Shown here: positions 24,812 through 33,220 of the stretch, piece after piece | Layout of the letters: each line of letters starts with the position of its first letter | How positions within the stretch are numbered: the stretch's first letter is position 1 | Assembly (NCBI GenBank): GCA_964408735.1 | Contig: CAYPAX010000045.1 | Location: 1 to 35,158 of the forward strand | Direction: 5' to 3' | Source of the DNA: UBA7887 sp964408735 | Lineage (GTDB): Bacteria > Pseudomonadota > Alphaproteobacteria > UBA7887 | DNA length: 35,158 nucleotides | The notes under the pieces: generated by a model | Database searches by the model: none | What the model saw: the letters and a program-made list of their open reading frames with translations, nothing else | Told to the model about the DNA's origin: nothing | Made by a program: the position numbers and the translations under genes

Positions 24812-25758
24812 CAGACGTCCCTCGTCCCGAACAGCCCACGGGGCTTGAAGATCAGCATGAGCACCAGCAGCAGATAGGGCAGGATCGGCGCCACTTGTGC
24901 CGAGGTCATGCGGGCGAAGTCGCGGAACGCGCCGTCGGGGTCGAGCTCGATGCCGAAGACGGCCAGCAACCCGGCAAGGCCGACATCGTAGAACAGTGCC
25001 ATGCGGTCGAGGATGCCGATCAGCAGCGCCGCGACAAGCGCGCCGCCTAACGATCCCAGGCCGCCGATCACGATGACCACGAAGACGATGGGGCCGAGCT
25101 GCAACGCCATGGCGGGCTCGGTGCCCAGCACGTTGCCGCCGACCACGCCTGCGACGGCCGCCAGCGCGCAGCCGAAGCCGAAGGTCCACATGAAGATGGT
25201 CGGCACGTCATGGCCGAGCGTCGCGACATGGGTCGGATCGGAGACGGCGGCGCGGATGATCAGGCCGATACGCGTGTAGGTGAGCAAGGCGAAGAGGGCG
25301 ACGAAAATGCCGACCGATATGACCAGCATGAAAACGCGATAGGCCGAATAGTCGAGACCGGCCCAGGAGAACAGCGTGAAGCTCATGGAGACAGGGATCT
25401 CGTACGGCACCGGCACGCGACCCCAGATCATCTGCACCGCCTCTTCGATGACATAGAAGATACCGAAGGTGAAAAGCAGCTCGGCCACATGGCCGTAGCG
25501 GTGCACAGGCCGCAGGCCCCAGCGCTCGACCCCGGCGCCGATGATGCCGACGATGATCGGCGCCAGTATCAGCGCCGGAAAGAAGCCGACATAGCTGCTC
25601 ACCTCATAGGCGAAGTAGGCACCGAGCATGAAGAAGCTGGCGTGAGCGAAATTGAGCACGCCCATCATGCTGAAGATCAGCGTCAGGCCGCTCGCCAGCA
25701 AGAACAACAGCATGCCGTAAAGCACGCCGTTGAACAGCGCGAATACCAGGCTTTCCAC
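24811..25758 (-). CDS. livH: Branched-chain amino acid-type ABC transporter permease LivH
   Basis: Encodes 315 residues with eight or so membrane helices. GLTLIFSMMGVLNFAHASFFMLGAY is the LivH signature, RAAVSDPTHVATLGHDVP is the ATPase-docking loop, and VIVIGGLGSLGGALVAALLIG follows. The start is GTG at 25758, fixed by GGAGG at 25767-25771 about 8 bases upstream. It lies 39 bases after livK and is coupled to livM. Confidence 0.93.
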   Translation of the reverse strand: MESLVFALFNGVLYGMLLFLLASGLTLIFSMMGVLNFAHASFFMLGAYFAYEVSSYVGFFPALILAPIIVGIIGAGVERWGLRPVHRYGHVAELLFTFGIFYVIEEAVQMIWGRVPVPYEIPVSMSFTLFSWAGLDYSAYRVFMLVISVGIFVALFALLTYTRIGLIIRAAVSDPTHVATLGHDVPTIFMWTFGFGCALAAVAGVVGGNVLGTEPAMALQLGPIVFVVIVIGGLGSLGGALVAALLIGILDRMALFYDVGLAGLLAVFGIELDPDGAFRDFARMTSAQVAPILPYLLLVLMLIFKPRGLFGTRDV

Positions 25759-25766
25759 CGCTTCCC

Positions 25767-25771
25767 CCTCC
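25767..25771 (-). promoter_or_regulatory. Ribosome-binding site fixing the livH GTG start
   Basis: The minus strand reads GGAGGGGGAAGCG then GTG. The GGAGG core is about 8 bases from the GTG at 25758, and no ATG in frame lies near it. Confidence 0.7.
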
Positions 25772-25797
25772 CTGCAAACCGCCGCAGCGGCGTGTCG

Positions 25798-27066
25798 TTA
25801 CGGCCGCTTCATCTCGCACGTGGTGGGCAGCGTGGTCGCGTCGGCGGTCACCCAATCGTCGGTGCGCCAGCCAACGCCGAAGTTCTGGCCTTCGTAGAGG
25901 AAAGGCCGGGCGACATCATTGGTCATGGTGCTGATGACCAGGGGCATCAGTATCTGATGGTCCTCGGCACGCATGGCGACGGTGCCCGCCGGACCGGCAT
26001 AGGTCATTCCTTCGAGCGCACGCGCAACGGCCGCCGGGTCGTCAGTGCCCGCGGCGTCGAGCGCGGCAGCGAACATCTCGACCGCCCAGCGCAAGCGGTC
26101 GGTATAGGTGCTCTTGCCCGTCTGCTCGGTATAGCGCGTCAGGGAATCCAGCACGGCCGGATCCTGTTGATCGAAAAGCGGATCGTTCTCGTGCATCTCC
26201 GTGAGCTGGCGCATGCCGACGGCGACGCCGTCATTGGCGCCGATGGCCGCGATCGAGCTCGGGAGGCCACCATAGATGGTATAGAACGGCGCCGGTAGGT
26301 GTGCTTCCGCCGCGGCCTTGACGAAGCGAATGAGGTCGGGGCCCCAGTTGCCGGTCAGCACGGTGTCAGCGCCGGAAGCCTGGATCTTGGCGATATAGGC
26401 GGAGAAGTCGAGCACCTTGCCGAAGGGCACGATGAGCTCGTCGCCGACCAGCTCAATGTGCGGTGCGCGCTCGGCGAATATGCGCCGCGCCGCCGCCTGG
26501 AATGCTTGGCCGTAGGCGTAGTTCTGGTTCAGCAGATAGACCTTGGAGACGCCTTCCGTGCGAGCGAGCTGGGTCACCAGGGCCGCCACCTTCATGTCGA
26601 CATTGGCGTCAAAGCGAAAATGCCAGAACGAGCAAAGCTCGTTGGTGAACGAGGTCGTCACCGCGGCATAGTTGAGATAGAGGATCGCCTGGTCCGGGTT
26701 GCGACGATTGTGCTTGCCCAGGAACTTGATGATGTTGAGCGCGTGATTGGAGCCGACGCCCTGGCTGACGTAGCGCAAGCCGTCGTCAACCGCCTTGCGC
26801 AGCATTTGCGTCGTCTTCTCCGCGTTCATGGCATTGTCGAGCGGCACGATCTCGATGTGGCGCCCGCCGAGGACGCCGCCGCGCGCATTGATCTCGTTGG
26901 CGAAGAACTCGTAGCCCTCGAGGGTGTCGCGGCCGACGGCGGCGATGGGGCCGGAGAAGGGCTCGATCAAGCCGATGCGGACTGGATCCTCGGCTTGGGC
27001 TGCGAAGCTCGTCAAGGCCGCTGCGGCGGCGGCCGCCAAGCCGCGCCGGATATTCGTGAATCTCAT
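25798..27066 (-). CDS. livK: Periplasmic substrate-binding protein of the Liv-type ABC transporter
   Basis: Encodes 422 residues. A signal peptide occupies about 1-25 (basic start, long Ala-rich core, AQA-E cleavage). RIGLIEPFSGPIAAVGRDTLEGYEFF is the Peripla_BP_6 start, and YLLNQNYAYGQAF and TGNWGPDLIRFVKAA are lobe motifs of this family. GGAGG lies about 6 bases before the ATG. It delivers the ligand to LivHM. The family binds branched-chain amino acids but also amides, urea, aromatics and others, so the ligand is not known. It heads the operon, downstream of a quinoprotein gene with its own terminator. Confidence 0.92.
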   Translation of the reverse strand: MRFTNIRRGLAAAAAAALTSFAAQAEDPVRIGLIEPFSGPIAAVGRDTLEGYEFFANEINARGGVLGGRHIEIVPLDNAMNAEKTTQMLRKAVDDGLRYVSQGVGSNHALNIIKFLGKHNRRNPDQAILYLNYAAVTTSFTNELCSFWHFRFDANVDMKVAALVTQLARTEGVSKVYLLNQNYAYGQAFQAAARRIFAERAPHIELVGDELIVPFGKVLDFSAYIAKIQASGADTVLTGNWGPDLIRFVKAAAEAHLPAPFYTIYGGLPSSIAAIGANDGVAVGMRQLTEMHENDPLFDQQDPAVLDSLTRYTEQTGKSTYTDRLRWAVEMFAAALDAAGTDDPAAVARALEGMTYAGPAGTVAMRAEDHQILMPLVISTMTNDVARPFLYEGQNFGVGWRTDDWVTADATTLPTTCEMKRP

Positions 27067-27166
27067 AACATCCTCCCGTTTGTCTTATCGCCGCGCCCGC
27101 CGACAGCGACCGCAGGAACTTGGCGCAACAGGGGTGCCCGAAAGCGCCGCTCAACACAAGAAGAAA

Positions 27167-27197
27167 GGGCCGGAGCCCTGTGAAAAGGCTCCGGCCC
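27167..27197 (-). terminator. Intrinsic (rho-independent) terminator after the PQQ dehydrogenase gene
   Basis: A perfect 11-bp inverted repeat: GGGCCGGAGCC (27167-27177) and GGCTCCGGCCC (27187-27197) with a 9-base loop. On the minus strand it lies 30 bases beyond the dehydrogenase stop and is followed by TTTCTTCTTG, a U-rich run in the transcript. It should separate that transcript from livK downstream. Confidence 0.88.
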
Positions 27198-27227
27198 CGA
27201 AGGCTGGATGATGGTTCCGGAAATCGC

Positions 27228-28970
27228 CTACGGCAGGGCGAAGGTCCAGACCACGCCACCCTGAGGTACGTGCTGCGTAAAGCCAGGAATGATGCCACGG
27301 AAGACATCCTGCTTACGCTCGGCGTCCACACCCCAGCCCGACTGGACCGAGATGTACTGCACACCGTCCACCTCGAAGGTGCTCGGCGGTGCGGTGATGC
27401 CGGAGTTGGTCGGATACTCCCAAAGCACGGAACCGGACTTCGCGTCGAATGCACGGAACATGTGGTCGTTCGTGCCGCCGGCGAAGATCAGGCCGCCGCC
27501 CGTGGAGAGGATCGGGCCCCAGTTCTGATACTGGAACTTGTGCTTCCAGACCTCGGTCTTGTTGGTGATGTCCCAAGCCTGGATCTCACCGATGTGATCC
27601 CAGCCCTCACGCAGCGAGAAGCCGCCGAGGATGACGGGGATCGGCACACCGATGTACAGCTCGCCGGGAACGTATTCCTCTGCCGCGCCCTCGAGGGTCG
27701 AGCAGATATTCTCGTTCGCCGGGATGTACAGCAGATCGGTCTGCGGGCTGTACGACACATTCGGCCAGTCCTTGCCGCCCCAGAGAGACGGGCAGAACTG
27801 CGCTTCCTTGCCAGTGCCCGGATAGTGAGCATCGTCATAGGAGAAACGACCGGTGGTCGGGTCAATGGCGGTGACCACGTTCGTGTAAACGTAGTTCCAG
27901 GCATCGACGAACTTGATCGGGCCATCGGGGGACGGCTCGAGCACGAAGATATGCCCGTTGCGCGCCACGTTGACCAGCGCCTTGAAGGTGCGTCCGCCAT
28001 ATTCGAGGTCGCGGATGATCGGAGGCGAGACCTCGTCCCAATCCCAGCTGTCGTTCCAGTGGTACTGATGGTGGCCGATGATGCCGCCTTCGGCACGATT
28101 GAGCGCGATCACGGACGTGGTGTAGAGGTTGTCCATGCCGCCGCGGCCGCGGTCACCCATCCAGGGTGCGCCGTTGCCGATGCCCCAATATACGATGTCC
28201 GTATCGGGATCGTAGACACCGGTGTTCCAGGCCGAGCCGCCGCCGGTCTTCCAGGCGTCGGAATCGTCGGGCCAGGTCTCGCTGCCGGCCTCGCCCGGTG
28301 CGGGAACGGTGTAGGTGCGCCAGGACTCGTTGCCCGTCTGCGCGTCATAGGCCGCCACGTAGCCGCGAATGCCGTATTCGCCGCCGGACACGCCGACCAT
28401 CACGGTGCCTCTAACGATCAGCGGAGCCAGGGTCATGTAGTAACCCGACTTGTAATCGTCGACAGCGACTTCCCAAATCACTTCGCCAGTGCTCGCATCG
28501 AGCGCCACCAGGAAGCAGTCGGTCGTCGCGAAGAAAATCCGATCGCCATACAGGGCCGGACCGCGGCTGGTCGGATGGAGCTGGAACAGATCCTCGGGGA
28601 TCTCTCGGCTCCACTTCCACAGCTGCTCGCCGGTCACGGCGTCGAGTGCCAGTAGCTGGTTCATCGGCGTGGCGACGAACATCACCCCATCGTTGACCAA
28701 GGGCGGAGCCTGATGGCCTTCGATGACGCCGGTCGAGCGCGACCATACCGGACGCAGGCTCTGGACGTTGCTGGTGTTGATCTGATCGAGCGAGCTATTG
28801 AGCCAGCCCTCGTAGTTGCCTCGAATTTGAAGCCAATTCTCGGCCTCGGGGCTGTTCAGCCGTTCTTGTGTCACGCTGGAGTAGTTCTCGATACCCGCAG
28901 CAGCGGCCACCGAGGCACCCAGCCCGACCAACAAGGCCGCCCCGAGATTGCCCAAACGTCTAATCGACAT
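27228..28970 (-). CDS. Secreted PQQ-dependent alcohol dehydrogenase, lanthanide-type metal site
   Basis: Encodes 580 residues with a signal peptide (about 1-25, AAAA-G cleavage) and repeated propeller tryptophan-docking motifs (ALDAVTGEQLW, ALDASTGEVIW). By alignment to MxaF/XoxF the metal ligands are E198 (GGEYG), N266 (GIGNGAPW) and the catalytic base D310, plus D312 (DSWDWDEV, codon 28035-28037), the extra Asp that lanthanide-dependent enzymes have where calcium MxaF has Ala. The vicinal Cys pair of MxaF (CC) is absent (ATTDCFL). It oxidises an alcohol in the periplasm and passes electrons to a cytochrome; no cytochrome gene is here. GGAGGAG precedes the ATG. Substrate is unknown. Confidence 0.9.
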   Translation of the reverse strand: MSIRRLGNLGAALLVGLGASVAAAAGIENYSSVTQERLNSPEAENWLQIRGNYEGWLNSSLDQINTSNVQSLRPVWSRSTGVIEGHQAPPLVNDGVMFVATPMNQLLALDAVTGEQLWKWSREIPEDLFQLHPTSRGPALYGDRIFFATTDCFLVALDASTGEVIWEVAVDDYKSGYYMTLAPLIVRGTVMVGVSGGEYGIRGYVAAYDAQTGNESWRTYTVPAPGEAGSETWPDDSDAWKTGGGSAWNTGVYDPDTDIVYWGIGNGAPWMGDRGRGGMDNLYTTSVIALNRAEGGIIGHHQYHWNDSWDWDEVSPPIIRDLEYGGRTFKALVNVARNGHIFVLEPSPDGPIKFVDAWNYVYTNVVTAIDPTTGRFSYDDAHYPGTGKEAQFCPSLWGGKDWPNVSYSPQTDLLYIPANENICSTLEGAAEEYVPGELYIGVPIPVILGGFSLREGWDHIGEIQAWDITNKTEVWKHKFQYQNWGPILSTGGGLIFAGGTNDHMFRAFDAKSGSVLWEYPTNSGITAPPSTFEVDGVQYISVQSGWGVDAERKQDVFRGIIPGFTQHVPQGGVVWTFALP

Positions 28971-29033
28971 AAGCTCCTCCCTGATTGCTTATCTTTCCTC
29001 AGTTCCCTAGGGCCGCGCCACGCCACAACTCCA

Positions 29034-29053
29034 TCCGCCAATCTTTTGGCGGA
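29034..29053. promoter_or_regulatory. Candidate operator: 7-bp inverted repeat
   Basis: TCCGCCA and TGGCGGA are exact inverted copies with a 6-base spacer, about 64 bases upstream of the quinoprotein start. Such a repeat can bind a dimeric regulator, but a 7-bp palindrome can also occur by chance in GC-rich DNA, and no regulator gene lies nearby. Confidence 0.25.
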
Positions 29054-29373
29054 GCAGCGGGACCGTACCCGGCTCTTCGTCTTCGAACGGAAAGTGACCG
29101 GATCGGGAAAAATTCCGTCCACCCGGCTATCTGTCGATAAAACCCGCTCCGTTCTCCTTGTCCCTGTCACGAAAAGAAGCCGACAGAGACTCCTTACACG
29201 ATCGCCACTGGTCCGTCGCGGTCGCGACAGGGTGGCGATTCAGTCACCCGCGCGAAGTATAACCCGTTCTCAGGGCTGAAGGAACCGAAATTGGCATCCC
29301 TGGCAGAAAGGGTCGATCGCTGATATATCGCGAGGCCCGACTGTGGCATACTCCGCGCCGGCTCGATATCAGA

Positions 29374-29380
29374 GGGAGGT
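29374..29380 (+). promoter_or_regulatory. Strong ribosome-binding site of the NTF2-like gene
   Basis: GGGAGGT ends 7 bases before ATG 29388. It selects this ATG over an upstream in-frame Met at 29343, which would add residues unlike a signal peptide. Confidence 0.75.
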
Positions 29381-29387
29381 CTTGGGA

Positions 29388-29864
29388 ATGGGAAGTCGAA
29401 TCTTGGCACGCGTTGCGGCAGCCGCGCTGTCGTTGATGGTGTTGACAGCGTCGGCCCACGCCGATACCGCCGAAGAGGTGACGGAATTCATGAATTCCTA
29501 CCTTCAGACTTTCGACACCGGGCATGCCAACGAGATCAAGGCGTTCTACGATGCGCCGCTTTTCATGATGGGGCCGAACGGTGATCTGCGCTCCTATGAG
29601 GGCGACAAGATGCGCCGTACGGTCAAGCGCTGGCGCTTCTATCTGAAACACTACGGTTTCGAGCGCAGCGAATGGCACGTTCTCAATGTCAACGCCTTGG
29701 CCGAGGGCAGCGCGGTGGTCAGCACCGTGGTCGACCGCTTCAACCCCGAAGGCGAGCGTTTTCACCGCAGCGGCGCGACCTATACCCTGCGCAAACAGGA
29801 GGGGACCTGGAAAATCTTCCTCATCCAGATCCACGAGCCGGAAATGGTGATCGCCTCCCAATAG
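29388..29864 (+). CDS. Secreted SnoaL/NTF2-like protein
   Basis: Encodes 158 residues. A signal peptide runs from 1 to about 25 (MGSRILARV, hydrophobic core, SAHA-D cleavage). The mature part is an NTF2-like cone: EVTEFMNSYLQTFDTGHANEIKAFYDAPLFMMGPNG is the usual start, and RSGATYTLRKQEGTWKIFLIQIHE ends it. NTF2-like proteins bind small ligands or have enzyme activity; no catalytic set is obvious. The gene is divergent from the quinoprotein and ends 13 bases from the convergent Rieske gene. A periplasmic role with one of these is possible but not shown. Confidence 0.75.
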   Translation: MGSRILARVAAAALSLMVLTASAHADTAEEVTEFMNSYLQTFDTGHANEIKAFYDAPLFMMGPNGDLRSYEGDKMRRTVKRWRFYLKHYGFERSEWHVLNVNALAEGSAVVSTVVDRFNPEGERFHRSGATYTLRKQEGTWKIFLIQIHEPEMVIASQ

Positions 29865-29877
29865 CGGCGGTCAGCTC

Positions 29878-30453
29878 TTACCTCTTGATGCCGACGCGGC
29901 CGTCGAACTCGCCGGCTGCCGTCGGCAGTCCGTCTTCTATGCGCATCGGCAGGATCGCCAAGCGCCGTGGTGCCGGCCCGTTGACGACCTTGGCCTTGGC
30001 GGCCGGATCGTATTGGGAATCGTGGCACGTGCAGGCAAACCATTTCTTGTCCGGCAGCCAGGCGGACACCGGACAGCCCTGGTGGGCGCAGACCGAGGAA
30101 TAGGCCAATACGCCATCGGCCGCATAGGGGACGGTGTTTTCGTCGATAGTGTCGGGTTCGAGGCGGATCAGCATGATCTGATTGAGCCGCGAGCCGCGCC
30201 GCACAACCTCGCCGTCCGCCGTGACCGGCCAGGCGATAATCTGCGGGCCGCCGAGAGGCAGGTCTTCCAGGCGCACGATCTCGCCTTTGCGATCGCCCTT
30301 GTGATGGATGAAATGGTCGCCCTCTTGCGGGCGCATCTTTTTCGGATCGTCGTCGGCCACGGCCGCCTGCCGCAGCTTCAGGAACGGCAGTGCCGCAGCG
30401 AGTCCGGCGGCGGTCTTCAGCAGCCTCCGCCGCAGCGTTTCGCGATTGTTCAA
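29878..30453 (-). CDS. Tat-exported Rieske [2Fe-2S] protein
   Basis: Encodes about 191 residues. The start is TTG at 30453, fixed by AAGGAGG 7 bases upstream; the longer frame has no site. The N-terminus, with RRRLLK then a hydrophobic stretch, is a twin-arginine signal or anchor. The Rieske site is CAHQGC (C122, H124) and CTCH (C141, H144); C127 and C143 would form the stabilising disulfide of bc1-type Rieske proteins. The fold after the cluster (VVNGPAPRRLAILPM) also fits. No cytochrome b or c1 gene is adjacent, so it is not a clear bc1 subunit; it may serve another periplasmic redox chain. Confidence 0.85.
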   Translation of the reverse strand: MNNRETLRRRLLKTAAGLAAALPFLKLRQAAVADDDPKKMRPQEGDHFIHHKGDRKGEIVRLEDLPLGGPQIIAWPVTADGEVVRRGSRLNQIMLIRLEPDTIDENTVPYAADGVLAYSSVCAHQGCPVSAWLPDKKWFACTCHDSQYDPAAKAKVVNGPAPRRLAILPMRIEDGLPTAAGEFDGRVGIKR

Positions 30454-30460
30454 CGAAGTT

Positions 30461-30467
30461 CCTCCTT
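30461..30467 (-). promoter_or_regulatory. Ribosome-binding site fixing the Rieske TTG start
   Basis: AAGGAGG on the minus strand lies 7 bases before TTG 30453. No ATG or GTG in this frame lies near it, so TTG is the start. Confidence 0.75.
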
Positions 30468-30593
30468 GGCATCTTTGCCCGGGCCGTCCGGGCGGGCGGA
30501 ACCTAACATGGGGACTTGCCCGCCGCCAGTCCACCTTGGCGCCGCATCGACGGTATGCTAGGCGGGTAGGGAAAGAGCTATATATTGTACCTG

Positions 30594-30600
30594 GGAGGGC
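30594..30600 (+). promoter_or_regulatory. Ribosome-binding site fixing the enolase-superfamily TTG start
   Basis: GGGAGGG ends 7 bases before TTG 30608, which begins the conserved reading LKITAIEDL; upstream in-frame sequence lacks similar signals. Confidence 0.75.
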
Positions 30601-30607
30601 GCGAAAA

Positions 30608-31783
30608 TTGAAAATCACGGCTATCGAGGATCTGCATTGCGATGCCGGCTGGCGCGTCTTCTCGTTTCTCAAGATTTCAACGGACGAGGGCATCGTCGGT
30701 TACTCGGAATACAATGAAAGCTATGGCAGCCGAGGCCTGAGCGCGGTCATTCTTGCCCTTGCCGAGGACATCAAGGGGCACGACCCGCAACCGATCGAGC
30801 GCATTACCTCACAGCTTTATGCGACCACGCGCCAAGCCCCGGGGGGCATGATCCAGCAGGCCATCGCGGCGATCGAGAACGCGCTGCTCGACATCAAGGG
30901 CAAGGCGCTCGGCGTGCCGGTCTATGCCCTGTTCGGCGGCCCGGTGCGCGACCGCCTGCGCCTCTACTGGTCCCATTGCGGCACCTACCGCTTGCAGCAC
31001 TCGGAGATTCTCGGCAAGCCGCAGCTGCGCAGCCGCGACGACCTGGTGGCGCTTGGGCGCGAGGTGCGCGAGAGCGGCATGACGGGGCTCAAATGCAACA
31101 TCTATGTGCCCGAGGACGGTGGCTTTCGCCTCCACATGCCGGGCTTCGGCAGCGGCCCGGAGTCGCCGCAGCTCAATGCCGAGCGGCAGGTGATCGACGC
31201 CCTGCGCGATCAGATCCAGGCCATTCGCGAGGGCTGCGGCGATGGGGTCGACATCCTCGTGGACCTCAATTTCAACTTCAAGACCGAGGGCTACCTGAAG
31301 GTCGTGCGGGCGCTCGAGGACCTCGGCCTGTTTTGGGTCGAGATCGACAGCTTCGACCCGGCGGCCCTGCGCGACATCCGCACGCGCACCAGCGTGCCCT
31401 TGGCGAGCTGCGAGTCGCTCTACGGGCGGCGTGAATTCAAGCCGTACCTGGAGAGCTATTCGGTCGATGTGGCGATCGTCGATATCCCCTGGAACGGGCT
31501 GGCCGAGGGGGTCAAGATCGCGGCCATGGCCGAGGCCTATGAGGTCAACGTGGCGCCGCATAATTTCTACGGCCACCTGTCGACCCTGATGAGCGCACAT
31601 TTCTGTGCCGCAGTGCCGAATTTCCGTATCATGGAGATCGATATCGACGACGTGCCGTGGAAGGACGATCTGGTGACCGTGCCACCGGTCATCGAGGACG
31701 GGCATCTGATCGTGCCGACCGGGCCTGGCTGGGGCGCCGACCTCAACGAGGAGGCGGTGCGCGCCCATCCGCCGAAGCGCTAG
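30608..31783 (+). CDS. Mandelate racemase/muconate lactonizing enzyme family dehydratase (enolase superfamily)
   Basis: Encodes about 391 residues. The N-terminal capping domain starts KITAIEDL; the TIM barrel carries LKCN (K162), the metal ligands D219 (DLNFNF), E245 (VEID) and E269 (CESLYG), and the general base H318 (APHNFYGH). This pattern fits acid-sugar dehydratases, such as galactonate dehydratase relatives, which remove water from an aldonic acid. The HpaI-type aldolase at the right edge would fit downstream breakdown of the product, though the two genes are on opposite strands and separated by others. TTG start, as its ribosome site shows. The substrate is not defined. Confidence 0.85.
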   Translation: MKITAIEDLHCDAGWRVFSFLKISTDEGIVGYSEYNESYGSRGLSAVILALAEDIKGHDPQPIERITSQLYATTRQAPGGMIQQAIAAIENALLDIKGKALGVPVYALFGGPVRDRLRLYWSHCGTYRLQHSEILGKPQLRSRDDLVALGREVRESGMTGLKCNIYVPEDGGFRLHMPGFGSGPESPQLNAERQVIDALRDQIQAIREGCGDGVDILVDLNFNFKTEGYLKVVRALEDLGLFWVEIDSFDPAALRDIRTRTSVPLASCESLYGRREFKPYLESYSVDVAIVDIPWNGLAEGVKIAAMAEAYEVNVAPHNFYGHLSTLMSAHFCAAVPNFRIMEIDIDDVPWKDDLVTVPPVIEDGHLIVPTGPGWGADLNEEAVRAHPPKR

Positions 31784-31831
31784 ACGGTTTGGGCTGGCAC
31801 TTGCGACGGCGCTGACGGGAGGAGCCGAGAC

Positions 31832-33220
31832 ATGTCGCGGCAGGTGAGGGACGACAAGGACGAGGGCATCACGCGCTGGGAGCTGTTGCGGGTCTATGGC
31901 ACGGCCGTTGTGGTGGCTCTGGTGGTGCTGGTCGCGACCTACCAGTTCGTCGATCCGGCGCCGCCGCGGCACATCATCATGGCCACCGGCCACCCGAACG
32001 GTGCCTATCATGCTTTCGGCGAGCGCTACCGGGAACTGCTGGGGCGCCAGGGCATCGAGGTCGAGTTGCGCAATACCTCGGGCTCGATCGAGAACATCGG
32101 TCTGCTCGAAGACCACGAGTCCGGGGTCAATGTCGGGTTTGTCCAAGGTGGTACCGGGCGGTTCGCCGAGGGCGACAGCCTGCGCGCCATTGCAAGCCTC
32201 TATTACGAGCCGGTCTGGCTGGTTTATCGCCGCGAGCTGTCCATCGTGCGACTCGACGATCTGGCGGGCTTGCGGATTGCCGTGGGCCCGGTGGGCAGTG
32301 GCACCCGCGCCGTCGCCTTGGAGCTTCTGGCCGACAACGCGCTGGTGTCACCGGCGGTCGAGCTGTCGTCGGAGACCGGTGGCGAGGCGGTGGCGGCGCT
32401 GGAAGCGGGCGAGCTTGACGCGCTGTTCCTTGTCGGCGGGCCGGCATCGGCCAATGTGCTGGCCGCGCTGCGGGCCGAGGGCCTGGCGCTGCTCAGCTTC
32501 GAGCGCGCTGGCGCCTATGTGCGTCACCACCGCTTCCTGTCGCAGGTGGGGCTGCCCGAAGGCGTCATCGACATGCGCCGGAACCTGCCGGAGCGCAATG
32601 TCACGCTGATCTCGCCGGCAGCCACCCTGGTCGTGGACGAGGATGTTCACAAGGTGCTGATCGGGCTGTTGCTCACCGCGGCGGCGGAGATTCACGGCGG
32701 CGGCGGCCTGCTGGAGGAGCCTGGAACCTTTCCCTCTCCGCTCTTCGTCGATCTGCCCCTGAGCGCGACATCACAACGCTATTTCAAATCCGGGCCGCCG
32801 TTCCTGGCTCGCGTCCTGCCGTTCCGGGTCGCCACCATGATCGACCGCCTGGCGGTCATGCTGGTGCCGCTGATCGCCTTCATGGTGCCCCTGTTCCGCT
32901 TCATGCCGGTGGTCTATCGCTGGCGCTCGCGCTCGCGCATATACCGTTGGTACAAGGAGCTGCGGCCTCTTGAGGCGCAGGTGCAGGGTGGCATCGACGC
33001 GGACGAAGCCAAGGCGCTTCTCGAGGACCTTGACCGCATAGAGTTCGAGGCGCGGAACCTATCCGTGCCCTGGGGCTATGTGGACGAGCTTTACCAGCTG
33101 CGCACCCACATCAACCTGGTGCGCAACGAAGTGCGCCGCACCCGTGGCGGCACCCGCCGGCGGGCCGACGATTCAGCCGGACCCGTAGCGGACCGCAGCG
33201 AAGGCAAGGCTGAGGGATAG
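31832..33220 (+). CDS. Membrane-anchored TAXI-family solute-binding protein (TRAP-type)
   Basis: Encodes 462 residues. A helix at about 20-40 anchors the N-terminus instead of a cleaved signal. The middle (about 45-310) matches TAXI proteins of TRAP systems: IIMATGHPNGAYHAFGERY, ELRNTSGSIENIGLLE, VGFVQGGTG and LRIAVGPVGSGTRAVALELL. A second hydrophobic stretch (about 338-360) and a basic, probably cytoplasmic coiled tail to the end follow. Normal TAXI proteins are soluble and pair with a fused DctQM permease. No permease gene lies in the window, so this may be a sensor or structural variant rather than a transport subunit. It lies 48 bases after the dehydratase gene on the same strand. Confidence 0.82.
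   Translation: MSRQVRDDKDEGITRWELLRVYGTAVVVALVVLVATYQFVDPAPPRHIIMATGHPNGAYHAFGERYRELLGRQGIEVELRNTSGSIENIGLLEDHESGVNVGFVQGGTGRFAEGDSLRAIASLYYEPVWLVYRRELSIVRLDDLAGLRIAVGPVGSGTRAVALELLADNALVSPAVELSSETGGEAVAALEAGELDALFLVGGPASANVLAALRAEGLALLSFERAGAYVRHHRFLSQVGLPEGVIDMRRNLPERNVTLISPAATLVVDEDVHKVLIGLLLTAAAEIHGGGGLLEEPGTFPSPLFVDLPLSATSQRYFKSGPPFLARVLPFRVATMIDRLAVMLVPLIAFMVPLFRFMPVVYRWRSRSRIYRWYKELRPLEAQVQGGIDADEAKALLEDLDRIEFEARNLSVPWGYVDELYQLRTHINLVRNEVRRTRGGTRRRADDSAGPVADRSEGKAEG

Larger units (their letters stand above)
28971..29387. other. Divergent intergenic region between the quinoprotein and NTF2-like genes
   Basis: These 417 bases lie between two divergently transcribed secreted-protein genes and should hold both promoters. 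I find no convincing gene. A perfect 7-bp inverted repeat, TCCGCCA (29034-29040) and TGGCGGA (29047-29053), is separated by 6 bases and is a candidate operator. AT-rich stretches are short, so I do not assign -35/-10 boxes. Confidence 0.5.

Noticed and set aside
22803..24839. A 678-codon minus-strand frame spanning livM and livG
   Set aside because: Only its second part (from 23552) is the real LivG; the first part is an arginine-rich off-frame reading across livM.
30477..30493. GCCCGG/CCGGGC inverted repeat between the Rieske and enolase-superfamily genes
   Set aside because: A 6-bp GC-only stem in GC-rich DNA with no U-run is likely chance and lies in a divergent promoter region, not after a gene.
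30809..32146. Long minus-strand frame (445 codons) opposite the enolase-superfamily and TAXI genes
   Set aside because: No motif and unlike composition; opposite genes with complete active-site signatures.
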